Below are positions 51,441 to 60,686 of a DNA stretch of 64,000 nt, in pieces. The first letter of the stretch is position 1; each line of letters opens with the position of its first letter. Source of the stretch: Verrucomicrobiota bacterium (GTDB lineage Bacteria > Verrucomicrobiota > Verrucomicrobiia > Limisphaerales > J093). The stretch lies in the NCBI GenBank assembly GCA_027493615.1, contig JAOSKK010000005.1, forward strand, positions 62,001 through 126,000, read 5' to 3'. Both the position numbers and the translations under genes were made by a program. Under the pieces are notes generated by a model. The model saw nothing but the letters and a program-made list of their open reading frames with translations. It was not told the DNA's origin and searched no databases.

Positions 51441-53941
51441 TCAACGCAGGCGCTTGGTCAGGTAGGCGAAAAGCCCGTGCGCCGTGTAATCCGCCGCCCC
51501 GGCAGCCGTCGGCTCCTCGTACAGGTAGAAGCCGTATTGCAGGCTGAGCGAGACATCCCCCTTGAACCGGCGCTTGAGCCCGGCCACCAACGCGTGACGA
51601 TCGTACCGGATGCCCAACGGCAATCCGTCGGCCCAATGGTCCTGGGCGTAATCGGCGCGCGAAAAGGCGTAGCTGGCCGTGCAGTCAGTGCGGGCATCCA
51701 ACGCATAACCAGCCGTCGTGAGCACGGTGTAGATCCCGCCTTCGTACGGCACCACCGCGGCCGACCCGGCCCCCGTGCTGGTGTGGGCATCGCTGTACGA
51801 GAAGGTCCCGTTGAGGAAAAGCCGCCGATAGGGCTGAACGCTGGCGTTGAAGCTGTAAACGTGGGCGTGATGCTGCCCGGATCGGAGCCAGCCCCCGGCC
51901 AGAGGCGATTCGCTTACCGGATCCGTCGCGTCGGCGGTGCGCGTCGCGATCTCCGAAGCCACCCACTGGTACTTGAGGGTGGTCTTCAGCCAACGGGCGG
52001 CCCGCCAGACGACCTTGGCGCCCAGTTCGTCCGAAGTCACCTCCCGGCCCAGCACAAAGCCCGGGTACCCATTGCCCGGCAACGTCGAGCCGTCGAAATC
52101 CCGCAGCGGGTCGTAGGTCGTCTCGTTCTCCCGGTGACGGTACGCGGCATCCAGCGCAACCCGGGCCCACGGCGAGACGGTGAACCCCGTGCGGACATCC
52201 CACAGATTCGCTTCGGCATCGGTGTCGCGCAGGAAGTCCCGAGCATCGGAGAAGCTGTCGTCAACTGTCTGCGTCTCGTACTGGCCCACCGCCTCCTGCT
52301 GCAGTTGAGCGTCCGCGTACAGGACGGTGTACGGCAGGCCCGTGTAGCGCAGCGTCAGGTGTTCCCCCAGTGCAAACCGGTCGAGGTTCGCATCCAGTGG
52401 CGACGGGAAGCCACTCACGGTGGCGGTTCCGAACCCCTCCTGACGGCTCCAGTCGGCCTGGACGCCGGCCGCGAGGGTGAAGTCCTCCCACGGACCGAGC
52501 TGGGAGTTGGCATTGAAGACATACGCCTCCCGTCGCAGCACCAGGTCGTTGGCCACCGTCCCCACAAACGGACCCAGGCTGGGGTCACCCGGGATGAACG
52601 TGGCGCTGCTGAAGCTGCCATCCCCATCCAGATTGGAGTACAGGAATCCGCCGCTGAACCGGAGCCAATCCAGGACCGGCTTCTCGACGCGCAGCGTGTT
52701 CGCGCCGTGGAAAGAGCGAAAGCCCTCGTCGTAACGGGTCACCACGTCCGGCTGCGCCGCTCCCAGCGCGTAGCTGTCCACGTTGACGCGGCTCGTCTCG
52801 CGGTCGGCGAACTCGGCACGAAACCGATTCTCGAGTTCGAACCCCCGCCACCGTGTGCTCGACGTCGAAGCGGATCCGATGCTCCCGTTCGTCGACCGAC
52901 TTCGCGGCCGGATGGATGGCCCGGAACACCCCCGTCGCCGGGTCTCCAACCAAGCCCCACTGCAGCGTTGAGCGCTCGCCGTCCCGAAAGGCATAGGCAT
53001 ACCCCAGCGTGAGTCGTGGCACATCCGGCTTGGCCAAACCCGCCTCGAACCAGGCCTGGCCTGTGTCCAGCGCGCGTTCATCCCCCGCGCCCAAGGGCGG
53101 TACACCGAACGGTGCGTAGTAACCTCCGGCGCCGTCGAACCACCGCCGATACTGGGAATACCCGCCGCGGATGAAACCGACGTCGCGCTGGTCATAGCTC
53201 AGCTTGACCTCGTAGTCGTCCGCCCCAAACCACGCCCGGCTCCGGGCCGTGAACCGACCTTCCGACCCCACCGGCTCCTCCCACTCGATCTCCTCCCAGC
53301 CTCCCGCCGCACCGTCCGCAAGCCAGGTGTGTTCGCGGAACCGGGCCGCGTTGCCCTCGACCCCGATCCAGCGAAAGCCCGACGTAACCGTCAGGCGTGG
53401 CTCGGCGTGCGCCCTCGCGGCGGCGTCCGGATAGACGGCGCCCTGGTCAATCCAAGCCCGCAACAAGCCCACCTCGGCCGCCGTCAGCGCCTCTCCCTGC
53501 CCCACCGGCGGCATCTCCAGATCCTCGACCAACCGCGCCACGTAGTGGATCAACGGGCTCGCGGCACTGTCACCCACGACAATGGCCGGGCCGATTGCCC
53601 CGCCCCGGATCGCTGCGTCGCGGTCCGTCAGCCGGTACCGGCTCTTGGGTCGCTCACCTGCGTGACAGCGGAAACAGGCCGCCTCGAACAAAGGGCTGGA
53701 TGTCCCGCGTGTAGTCCACCGTTACCGCGGCCGGAGGCGGAAGTCGCGCCACGTCAACCTCGGCGGCAACCAGACGGCTCAGGTCCCCACCGGGCAACAA
53801 GCCCAGCCCCACACCGGCCACCACACCCACACCAGCAAACCCCCAACCGCGCCGCGCCGAGGTCGTGTGTCCTTCGGTGTCACCTTCCCGACGTGACGTC
53901 GGTCCGCTAAACCCTCGAGACCTCGGCGGGAACCGGCGCAT
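51441..53941 (-). CDS. Outer-membrane beta-barrel (MtrB/PioB-like) with N-terminal cytochrome c domain, frameshifted
   Basis: About 833 residues from ATG at 53941. Signal segment (GWGFAGVGVVAGVGLGLLPGG), then a Planctomycetes/Verrucomicrobia-type cytochrome domain with one heme motif (CFRCH in FEAACFRCHAGERPKS) and MPPVGQGEALTAAEVGLLRAW, then a ~600-residue region of alternating strands rich in Tyr/Arg/Asp (YEVKLSYDQRDVGFIRGGYS, ALDAAYRHRENETTYDPL, LFLNGTFSYSDAHTS, VSLSLQYGFYLYEEP) as in MtrB/PioB decaheme-associated porins. Frames break near 53690 and 52850. With the multiheme lipoprotein immediately upstream (2 bases), this looks like an electron conduit across the outer membrane. The fusion of heme domain and barrel is unusual. 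Confidence 0.75.
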
Positions 53942-53942
53942 A

Positions 53943-54729
53943 TCAGTACAGCAGTTTGGGATGCACGCTGGATCCGTGCACGGCCGTGTGGCAGCCGGCG
54001 CTCCAGCAGGAACCCAGCCGGAGCAACTGGGTGTGATCCACCTTCCCGATCCAGACGCCGTTGCCCTGCGGGGTCTGGGCATGGCACTTCAGGCACAGGT
54101 TCGCGTCGCGCTGCACGAGCAGCTTGCTGCTGATTGAACCGTGTGGTTGGTGACAGGACGTGCACCCCTCGCGCATCGCCTCGTGCTCAAACACGAACGG
54201 ACGCGTCTGCTCCCGATGGCACTCCGCGCAGGTCTCATTCCAGACGCGCCATCGCCAGCCCGCCCGCCGGCTGCGCGATGTCTGGTCCGTGCGGGTCGTG
54301 GCATTGGCTGCAGTTCATCCGCCCCTCCAGCACCGGATGCCGCTGGGGCAGGTGAAACTCCGCCTGGATCTCGAGGTGGCAGGCAAAGCACGCCGCCGGG
54401 TCCTTGCCGGGATTGACGATGAACTCCCGCGCGCCGGCGGCCGCGATGTGCTTGCCGCCCGGCCCGTGACAGGATTCGCAACCCGTGGCCCCGGCGAAGC
54501 GCAGATCGTCACGGTGATACCGGCCATGCGCGCTGGCCGCGAACCCCCTTGTGAGGTTGGTGTGGCAGTCCGCGCAGGCGGCGTTGCCCACGAAGGTGGC
54601 CCCCTCGATGTGCGGCAGCGCCGCCACGGTGCCGTCGAACGAAGCACAGGCGCTCAGCAGGGCCATCACCGCGCCGGCACCCGCAAGCACCAGCGCCACC
54701 TGGCCCGGAGTCAACCAGTTCGGTCTCAT
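53943..54729 (-). CDS. Multiheme c-type cytochrome lipoprotein, one frameshift
   Basis: About 262 residues. A lipoprotein signal with lipobox LSAC (ALLSACAS) suggests a membrane-anchored periplasmic protein. Heme motifs in order: CADCH, CESCH, CFACH, CSQCH, CAECH, CTSCH, CLKCH, and a final CX4CH (CWSAGCH), so up to eight hemes. The repeated GxPxH and SAHGRYHRDDLR-type axial histidines resemble MtrA/DmsE-family cytochromes. The frame slips near 54240 (between the fourth and fifth motifs). The barrel-cytochrome gene follows directly, an MtrA-MtrB-like order. Divergent from the isochorismatase gene across 209 bases. Confidence 0.88.
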
Positions 54730-54938
54730 GGGGTGCGGTTGCGGCGGAGATTATGGACCCCATTAAGAAATAGCAAGCCCAGCGGCCGCCTTCCTGCCGG
54801 CCTCGCCAGACGGGGGAGCCCCGCGGATGAAAGGAAGCGACAAGCCGCGACCGATCAGGTACGACGTCCCGGACGCCGGACGGCGACGATGCGGCGCCCT
54901 GGGCGCGCGACCACCGGAAACCGACCTTGCCGAAAACC

Positions 54939-55477
54939 ATGCTCACCACCGACCAGTCCCTCCTTGTCCTGATCGACCTCCAGGGCCGGCTCGCCCAGCT
55001 CATGCACGGGCGCGAAGCCCTGTTTGACCACGTCCAACGCCTGATCCGCGGCGCCCAGGCACTGCGGTTGCCGATCCTCTGGCTCGAGCAGTACCCCCAG
55101 GGACTCGGCCCCACCATCCCCGAGGTGGCCGGCTTGCTGACCGGGCTGTCCCCGATCCCCAAGACCAGCTTCAGCGCCTGCGGCAATGAGGCTTTCTCGC
55201 CCAACTCACCGGCCTCGAGCGTCGCCAGGTCCTCCTCGCCGGCATCGAAGCCCACGTCTGCGTCTACCAGACCGCTGTGGATCTCCTGGCCGGAGACTAC
55301 GAGGTCGAAGTGGTTTCCGACGCCGTGTCGTCCCGCACGGCCGCCAACGCGGAGCTGGGGCGTCAACGCATGCGCGAAGCCGGGGCGCGGCTGACCAGCG
55401 TGGAAATGGCCCTTTTTGAACTGCTCCGCACGGCCGACGCCCCCGCCTTCAAGGAGGTGGCCCGCATCGTGAAGTAG
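54939..55477 (+). CDS. Isochorismatase-family cysteine hydrolase, one frameshift
   Basis: About 179 residues from ATG at 54939. Catalytic triad of the family: Asp in LLVLIDLQGRL, Lys in IPKTSFSA, Cys in GIEAHVCVYQTA. The frame slips near 55187, within GNEAFLAQLTG. Family members hydrolyse isochorismate, nicotinamide or other amides/ethers; this short single-domain type (YcaC/hydrolase-like) has no assigned substrate. It faces xseA tail-to-tail with a 32-base gap. Confidence 0.86.
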
Positions 55478-55509
55478 GCGCCTTCGGTCCCCACCGCCCG
55501 ACGGCCGGC

Positions 55510-56908
55510 CTACTCAACCCGGCTGCCGAACTCACCGTCGCGCACCCGCGTCCGGAGAAGCTGTCCGGACCGGAGGGCGTGCACTGAGCGGACGATGCGG
55601 CCATCGGCCGCGTCGACGGTGATGGAGTAACCGCGGGCCAGCGTGTGCTCGGGCGACAGCAGACGCAGGCGCTCGAGACAGTTGAGGAATTCCTGCCGAC
55701 GGGCGGCGAACCGGTGCTGCGCAAGTTCGGTCAGGCGCCCTACGTCGCGGGCGAGTTGTTCGCGGTGACGGGCCAGCCGCTGGGCCGGAGACTGTCGTTG
55801 CCAGGCGGCGCGGAGCGTCTCCCACCGGCTCTGGGCTTGTCGCCACTGAAACCGGCCGGCGCGGACGGCCGCGGCCCGGAGATCATCCAGGCGCTGCCAG
55901 GCCTCATTGATCCGACGGCGCGGGTGGGCGCGGAGCAAGCGGGCTTCGAGCCGCGAAACCTCCTCGTGGTGACGGTGCCATTGGTCCCGCGCCAGTCGCG
56001 GCAGACGCTCGAGGGACTCGAGGACAAACTGGCGGGCTGCCACCGCGTCCTGCGTAATGACCTCCGCGGCGGCACTGGGCGTGGCGGCGCGGCAGTCCGC
56101 CACGAAATCGCTGATCGTGAAGTCAATCTCGTGCCCGACCGCGGACACCACGGGCAAGGCCGATTCAAAGATGGCGCGGGCCACGGCTTCTTCGTTGAAC
56201 GCCCACAAGTCCTCGAGGCTGCCTCCGCCGCGGGTCACGAGCACCAACGCCAGGCGATCCGCAGGCGCACACTGTGCCTGGTACCGGTTCAGGAGGCGGA
56301 TCGCTTCCGCAATTTCCTCGGCTGCCCCCTGTCCCTGCACCCGGCAGGGCGCCAGCAGCACCCGAAGCGAGGGCTGGCGGCGGCTCAAGACATGAGCCAC
56401 GTCCCGCAACGCGGCCCCGGTGGGCGACGTGACCAGGCCGATCCGTTCCGGGAAGCGCGGCAGGGGGACGCTTGCGCTCGGGCGCAAACAGGCCCTCCGC
56501 TTGCAGCTTCTGCTTGAGCCGCTCGAAGGCGAGCTGCAGGGCCCCGACGCCCTGCAGTTCGACGGTCTGAACCACGAGCTGGTACTGCCCGCGCGGTTCG
56601 TACACGGTGAGCGTTCCCTGGAGGAGCACCTTCCGGCCGTCCTCCAGCAATTCCCGGCTCGACCGCGGACCGCTGCGGAAGAGTACGCAGGCGAGTTGGG
56701 CACCGGCGTCCTTGAGCGTGAAGTAGCAGTGACCCGAGGCCTGGAGACGCAGGTTCGAAACCTCGCCCGAGACCCAGAGCGGGCCAAACTGCGTCTCGAG
56801 CAGACGCTTCACCTGCAGGGTCAGCTCGGAGACCGTCAGGGTGCGGCGCGTCTGTTCCGGGGAAAACAGCTCGCCGAAGTCCCAGGCGGATGTGGTCTTG
56901 CGAGGCAT
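55510..56908 (-). CDS. xseA: Exodeoxyribonuclease VII large subunit, one frameshift
   Basis: About 466 residues. N-terminal OB fold (VSELTLQVKRLLETQFGPLWVSGEVSN split over residues ~26-52), then RIGLVTSPTGAALRDV, VTRGGGSLEDLWAFNEE and VVSAVGHEIDFTISDFVAD, all XseA hallmarks, a long coiled coil, and the C-terminal LLSPEHTLARGYSI. It degrades single-stranded DNA with XseB, which is not in the window. The frame slips near 56480. The upstream ymdB-like gene starts 15 bases from its start on the same strand side, so they may be co-transcribed. Confidence 0.93.
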
Positions 56909-56922
56909 GCGCGGGGACGGGC

Positions 56923-57717
56923 TCAGACCTTCTCGGGCGGCAACGGCAGGGAGACACGCTGGATGGCGAGGGCGCGGCCGGAGCGGTCCTCAACCTCGAC
57001 GAGCACGCCCTGCAGCCGCACCGAGTTTTCGGCGACCGTGAACTTCTGAGGCAGATTCGTGAGGAAGCGTTTGAGGACGGGCTCGATGTCCCGGCCCAGC
57101 ACGCTCTCGTGCGCGCCCGTGAAGCCTGCGTCCGTGAGATAGGCGGTGCCGCCGGGGAAGATCTGTTCATCGGCCGTCTGCACATGGGTGTGGGTGCCCA
57201 CCACGGCACTTACCTGCCCATCGAGCAAGCGACCGAAGGCGATTTTCTCCGAGGTCGCCTCGGCGTGGAAATCCACGAAGATGATCGGCGTGCTTTGCCG
57301 CAGCCGCGCCACCTCGGCCGGCACGCAGTGAAAGGGGTTGTCGAGATCGCCCATGAACGTGCGGCCCTGGGCGTTGAGGACGGCCACCGTGGGCTGGCCC
57401 GGCCGCTCAAACACCCGGCTGCCCTGACCCGGGGCGCCCGGCGGGTAGTTGAGCGGGCGCAAGATGCGAGGCTCCATCGGCAAATGCGGGAGAAGCTCCT
57501 TGATGTCCCAGACATGGTCGCCACTGGTGATGACGTCCACGCCCGCGGAGAAGATCTCGTCGGCGGTTCGGGGGGTGATGCCCGAGCCACCGGCCATATT
57601 CTCGCCGTTCGCGATCACGAAGTCGGCCGGGAGCTCCGCGCGGAGCCGGGGGACGAGCTGCCGGATCGCCCGACGGCCCGGCTCGCCCACGATGTCACCG
57701 AGGAAAAGAATACGCAC
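56923..57717 (-). CDS. YmdB-family (TIGR00282) metallophosphoesterase
   Basis: Intact, 264 residues from a GTG at 57717. Metal-site motifs: LFLGDIVGEPGRR, ANGENMAGGSGIT, VITSGDHVWDIKE, VDFHAEATSEK and VVGTHTHVQTADEQI. Characterised YmdB proteins hydrolyse 2',3'- or 3',5'-cyclic nucleotides. The usual Asn of the TxGNHxWD motif is Asp here, which changes one metal ligand. It precedes xseA and is divergent from the kinase gene. A cyclic-nucleotide role would connect it to the cyclase at 37-41 kb; that is inference. Confidence 0.88.
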   Translation of the reverse strand: MRILFLGDIVGEPGRRAIRQLVPRLRAELPADFVIANGENMAGGSGITPRTADEIFSAGVDVITSGDHVWDIKELLPHLPMEPRILRPLNYPPGAPGQGSRVFERPGQPTVAVLNAQGRTFMGDLDNPFHCVPAEVARLRQSTPIIFVDFHAEATSEKIAFGRLLDGQVSAVVGTHTHVQTADEQIFPGGTAYLTDAGFTGAHESVLGRDIEPVLKRFLTNLPQKFTVAENSVRLQGVLVEVEDRSGRALAIQRVSLPLPPEKV

Positions 57718-57832
57718 GGCCCCACCCTACGCCGCGGGACCCGACAGGGGAAGGGGGCTGACGCGAACTTCTGGGCGCACAGGCCCGATCTGGCGGTGAA
57801 CTTGCTTACTTAGCTCCTCGGAAGGGACCGCT

Positions 57833-58998
57833 ATGAGTACAGAGCCAACCGCCCCAGGCGGCGTCGCGACCGGGATGGAAACCGGCCGAACGGCCTTGCG
57901 GATACGGCTGGGTCACGGCGAGCCGGTTTCAGCGCTTGCGAGGGGACCCAACGGGTATCATGATGCCCGTGTGCCTGCCGAAGATCATGGGGCCCGCAAG
58001 CAGTTGCGGATGGTCCCTTGTAGCGGCTGCGGCGCCGCACTCTTTCTGCCGGGCGACGCGGCACCGCTGAGTTTCGTCCCCTGCACGAAATGCGGCACGC
58101 CGGTGATGATGCCGATGCGGCTGCGGCAGTTTGAGCTGCGCGCACCGATCGCGTCGGGCGGGATGGGCACGGTGTACCGCGCCTTTGACACCACACTCGA
58201 ACGCGAGGTGGCGGTGAAGCTTGTCAAGCGGGAGCTGATGAATGACGAGCAGGCCATGGAAGGGTTCTTCCGGGAGGCCCGCGCCTGCGCCCAACTGAAC
58301 CACACGAACATCATCCACCTCTACACCTTCGATGAGTGGGATGGTCAGCTCTACCTGGTGATGGAACTGGCCGATCGCGGCAGCTTGGACGGCCGCATCG
58401 AGCGGGGTCGGGTGGCGGAGCTGGACGTTCTGGACATCGGCATCAAGGTGGCCTCCGCGCTCAACACCGCACTCAAACACGGGTTGCTGCACCGGGACAT
58501 CAAACCCGGCAACATCCTGTTCAACGCCGACGGCGAACCCAAACTGGTGGATTTCGGACTCGCCCGGCGCACGGATGCCGAACAGGACGCCGACGGCACG
58601 GTGTGGGGCACCCCCTACTACATCGCCCCCGAGAAGGTGCGCCGGGAGCGAGAGGATTTCCTCTCGGATATGTACAGCCTGGCGGGAACCCTCTACCACG
58701 CCATCACACAGCATGTCCCCTTCGAGGCCCCGACGGTCGAGGATGTCGTGGCCGCCCACGTCCACACCCCCTCACCCCACCGCATCAGGTCGTCGCGGAC
58801 GTGACGCTCCCCACCAGCGACGCCATCACGCGCGCCATGGCGAAAAGACCGGCGGACCGTTTCCAGAGCTATGACGAGTTCGTCATGGCCCTCGAAGCGG
58901 CCCGCAGCCAGTACCTGGTGGGTCGGTTCGTCAACCGCACCGTCCCGGCTGCGGGCGCGAAAACCGGCGGGATCAAAAGCTGGTTCCGCCGGTCGTAA
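57833..58998 (+). CDS. Serine/threonine protein kinase with N-terminal zinc ribbon, one frameshift
   Basis: About 388 residues. A zinc-ribbon pair of CxxC motifs (CSGC, CTKC at ~62-86) precedes a PknB-type kinase domain: Gly loop IASGGMGTVYRA, Lys in VAVKLVKREL, HRD in LLHRDIKPGNILFN, DFG in LVDFGLARR, APE in YIAPEKV. The frame slips near 58790 in a C-rich run, after which AITRAMAKRPADRFQSYDEF completes the domain. No membrane helix or extracellular domain, so it is cytoplasmic; it ends with a short basic tail. Target unknown. Confidence 0.9.
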
Positions 58999-59011
58999 GG
59001 CCGGGCTTCCC

Positions 59012-59494
59012 TCAACGACCACGTCCCGCCGATGGTGCCGCCGACCCCTTGGCGGCCGCTTCGTCGGTGGGCTTGACGTCTCGAGGAGCGGGACCGAAGC
59101 GCACCGTGACTGCCTCGGCGCGACCGTCCTTGCCCGTGCGCGCGTAACCCGCCACTTCCTCGACTTTGGCACCGTCGGCCAGCGTCGCGGGTTTGCCATC
59201 CTTCGTGAACTTGGTTTCCGTGGTGACATGAAACACCCGGTCCTTCTCGCGGCCCGCCAGCGTCAGGGTCTTCGCCGTCAGGTCCACCGCCTTGAGTCTT
59301 CCGCGGAACGGGTAGCCCGCATTTCGCGCGGGACGGGTTTCCGCGTTGCCCTCCGCCTTGGTCTCGGTCTTCGCCTCGACTTTGGCGCCGGCCCCGGCAA
59401 GCGGTGGTGCGGCGGGGGTGGGACTGCCCTGGGCAAGCGTGCCGACACTGAACGCGAAGGCGAGGCCAAGGGTGGTAAGGATGTTACGGTTCAT
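59012..59494 (-). CDS. Small secreted protein of unknown function (DUF5666-like fold possible)
   Basis: Intact, 160 residues. Signal peptide (ILTTLGLAFAFSVGTLAQG), a Lys/Glu/Ala-rich linker (~residues 40-58), then a compact beta domain (GRLKAVDLTAKTLTLAGREK, HVTTETKFTKDG) and a basic low-complexity tail. The beta domain resembles DUF5666/OB-like periplasmic proteins, but I would not assign a role. It converges on the kinase gene. Confidence 0.7.
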   Translation of the reverse strand: MNRNILTTLGLAFAFSVGTLAQGSPTPAAPPLAGAGAKVEAKTETKAEGNAETRPARNAGYPFRGRLKAVDLTAKTLTLAGREKDRVFHVTTETKFTKDGKPATLADGAKVEEVAGYARTGKDGRAEAVTVRFGPAPRDVKPTDEAAAKGSAAPSAGRGR

Positions 59495-59660
59495 CGTTCT
59501 GCCTTTCTGTTGGATGTGGTTAACCGACTGCGCTGCCTGACATAGAGTCCGTGCGTCGCCGCGACAACGGGAGAGCTCGGGATTTCCGGGGAGGGGGCGG
59601 GGAAGCCGGCGGTCCGCTGTGAAAACCGGGCAGAAGCCGTCAACGACCCCTCATGAACGG

Positions 59661-60023
59661 GAAGGCAGAAGGGAGAATGCAGAATGCAGAAGGGGCATCC
59701 AGCCGAGTCGGTTCCTGGTCCCTGCGCAGATCCGAGAGGATCCAGTCAGCTCCCCAATCTCCGATGTTCCTAATCGGCGGAGAATCCAGGACGGGAAGTC
59801 TCTCCACCGATTACGAACATCGGAGATTGGGCCGGGGAGGCACTCCCTGAACCTGTGGTGGCGGCGTCCCGCGCCCTGGTTCCTCCCGCCACGTTTGAAC
59901 CGGATCTTCCCCTTGAAGTTCTGCCTCTCCCCTTGAGGGTTGAACGTTGAACGTTGAACGTTGAACGTTGTGCGTTGGACGTTGTGCGTTGGACGTTGCG
60001 CCTTGAGCTTTGAGCTTTGTTCC
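59661..60023 (-). repeat. Dispersed composite repeat, copy D: full element bounded by two heptad arrays
   Basis: The ~700-base gap 59495-60192 holds no gene. On the minus strand the element reads: heptad array (60023-59940), flank, hairpin arms 59830-59802 and 59782-59754 (27 of 29 pairs, 19-nt loop), right flank (GATCTGCGCAGGGACCAGGA), and a second heptad array at 59695-59661 (GAAGGCA, GAAGGGA, GAATGCA twice, GAAGGGG on the plus strand). Compared with copy C one stem pair is changed on both arms (C-G to T-A), so pairing is kept. It lies between divergent genes. Confidence 0.85.
59940..60023 (+). repeat. Twelve 7-bp tandem repeats of consensus TTGNNCN
   Basis: Strict 7-bp phasing over 84 bases: TTGAACG four times, then TTGTGCG, TTGGACG, TTGTGCG, TTGGACG, TTGCGCC, TTGAGCT twice and TTGTTCC. 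The first three positions and usually the sixth are fixed while the others drift. Shorter arrays of related heptads sit at the same end of repeat copies B (18928-18968) and C (51174-51194). There is no open reading frame through it that looks real. Confidence 0.9.
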
Positions 60024-60192
60024 TTTCCATCCCTCGCCCCGCCAGGCTCACGGTCGCTGGGCATGGCCATGGAGGCCAAGGAGGCTCCTCCAGACAAACG
60101 GGACCGGCTGTGGTAATCTGGCGGTGCAACGCCCGGGCCGAGCCCGGGACATGACAGACAACACCCAACCCCCCAGCAAAGGAGCACAAGCC

Positions 60193-60674
60193 ATGAACCT
60201 CATTGTCGAAGCGGAAACCGTCTGGGCGGCTGGCCTCGAGGACCGGCCGGGAGCACTCGCGAGCAAGCTGGCCGAATTGAGCGAGGCCGGGGCGGATCTG
60301 GACTTCATCATCGCCCGGCGGGCTGCCGACCGGCCGGGAACCGGGGTCGTCTTTGTCACCCCGCTGCGGGGGACCGCGAAATCGAGGCGGCCGGCGAGCT
60401 GGGTTTCTCCGCCACGAACCGGCTGCACTCGGTGCGGGTGGAGGGACGGAACGAGCCGGGCGTGGCGGCGCGGATCACGCAGCGCATCGCCCAGGCCGGA
60501 CTTAACCTCCGCGGCTTCTCGGGCGCCATCATCGGCACCCAGTTCGTCCTGCACCTGGCGTTCGACTCGGATGAGGACTCGCGCCGGGCCGTGACCCTGC
60601 TGCAGACCCCGGCCCGATCGGCTGCCGCCACCGGCCGGCCAGTCGGCGCTTGCATCGGCCGCAGCGGGTTCTGA
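60193..60674 (+). CDS. ACT-domain protein, one frameshift
   Basis: About 160 residues. Two ACT-like halves: an N-terminal one (LEDRPGALASKLAELSEAGADLDF) and a second (EGRNEPGVAARITQRIAQAGLNL), both with the ligand-binding loop D/N-x-PG. The frame slips near 60372 in a G-rich run. Such stand-alone ACT proteins bind amino acids and regulate enzymes. It lies 12 bases before trpA on the same strand, so it may tune tryptophan synthesis; that is inferred. The heptad array and repeat copy D lie upstream. Confidence 0.8.
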
Positions 60675-60686
60675 ACATGGGCCCGC

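Noticed and set aside
59940..60023. CRISPR array
   Set aside because: Repeats are 7 bp with no spacers, and no cas gene is near.
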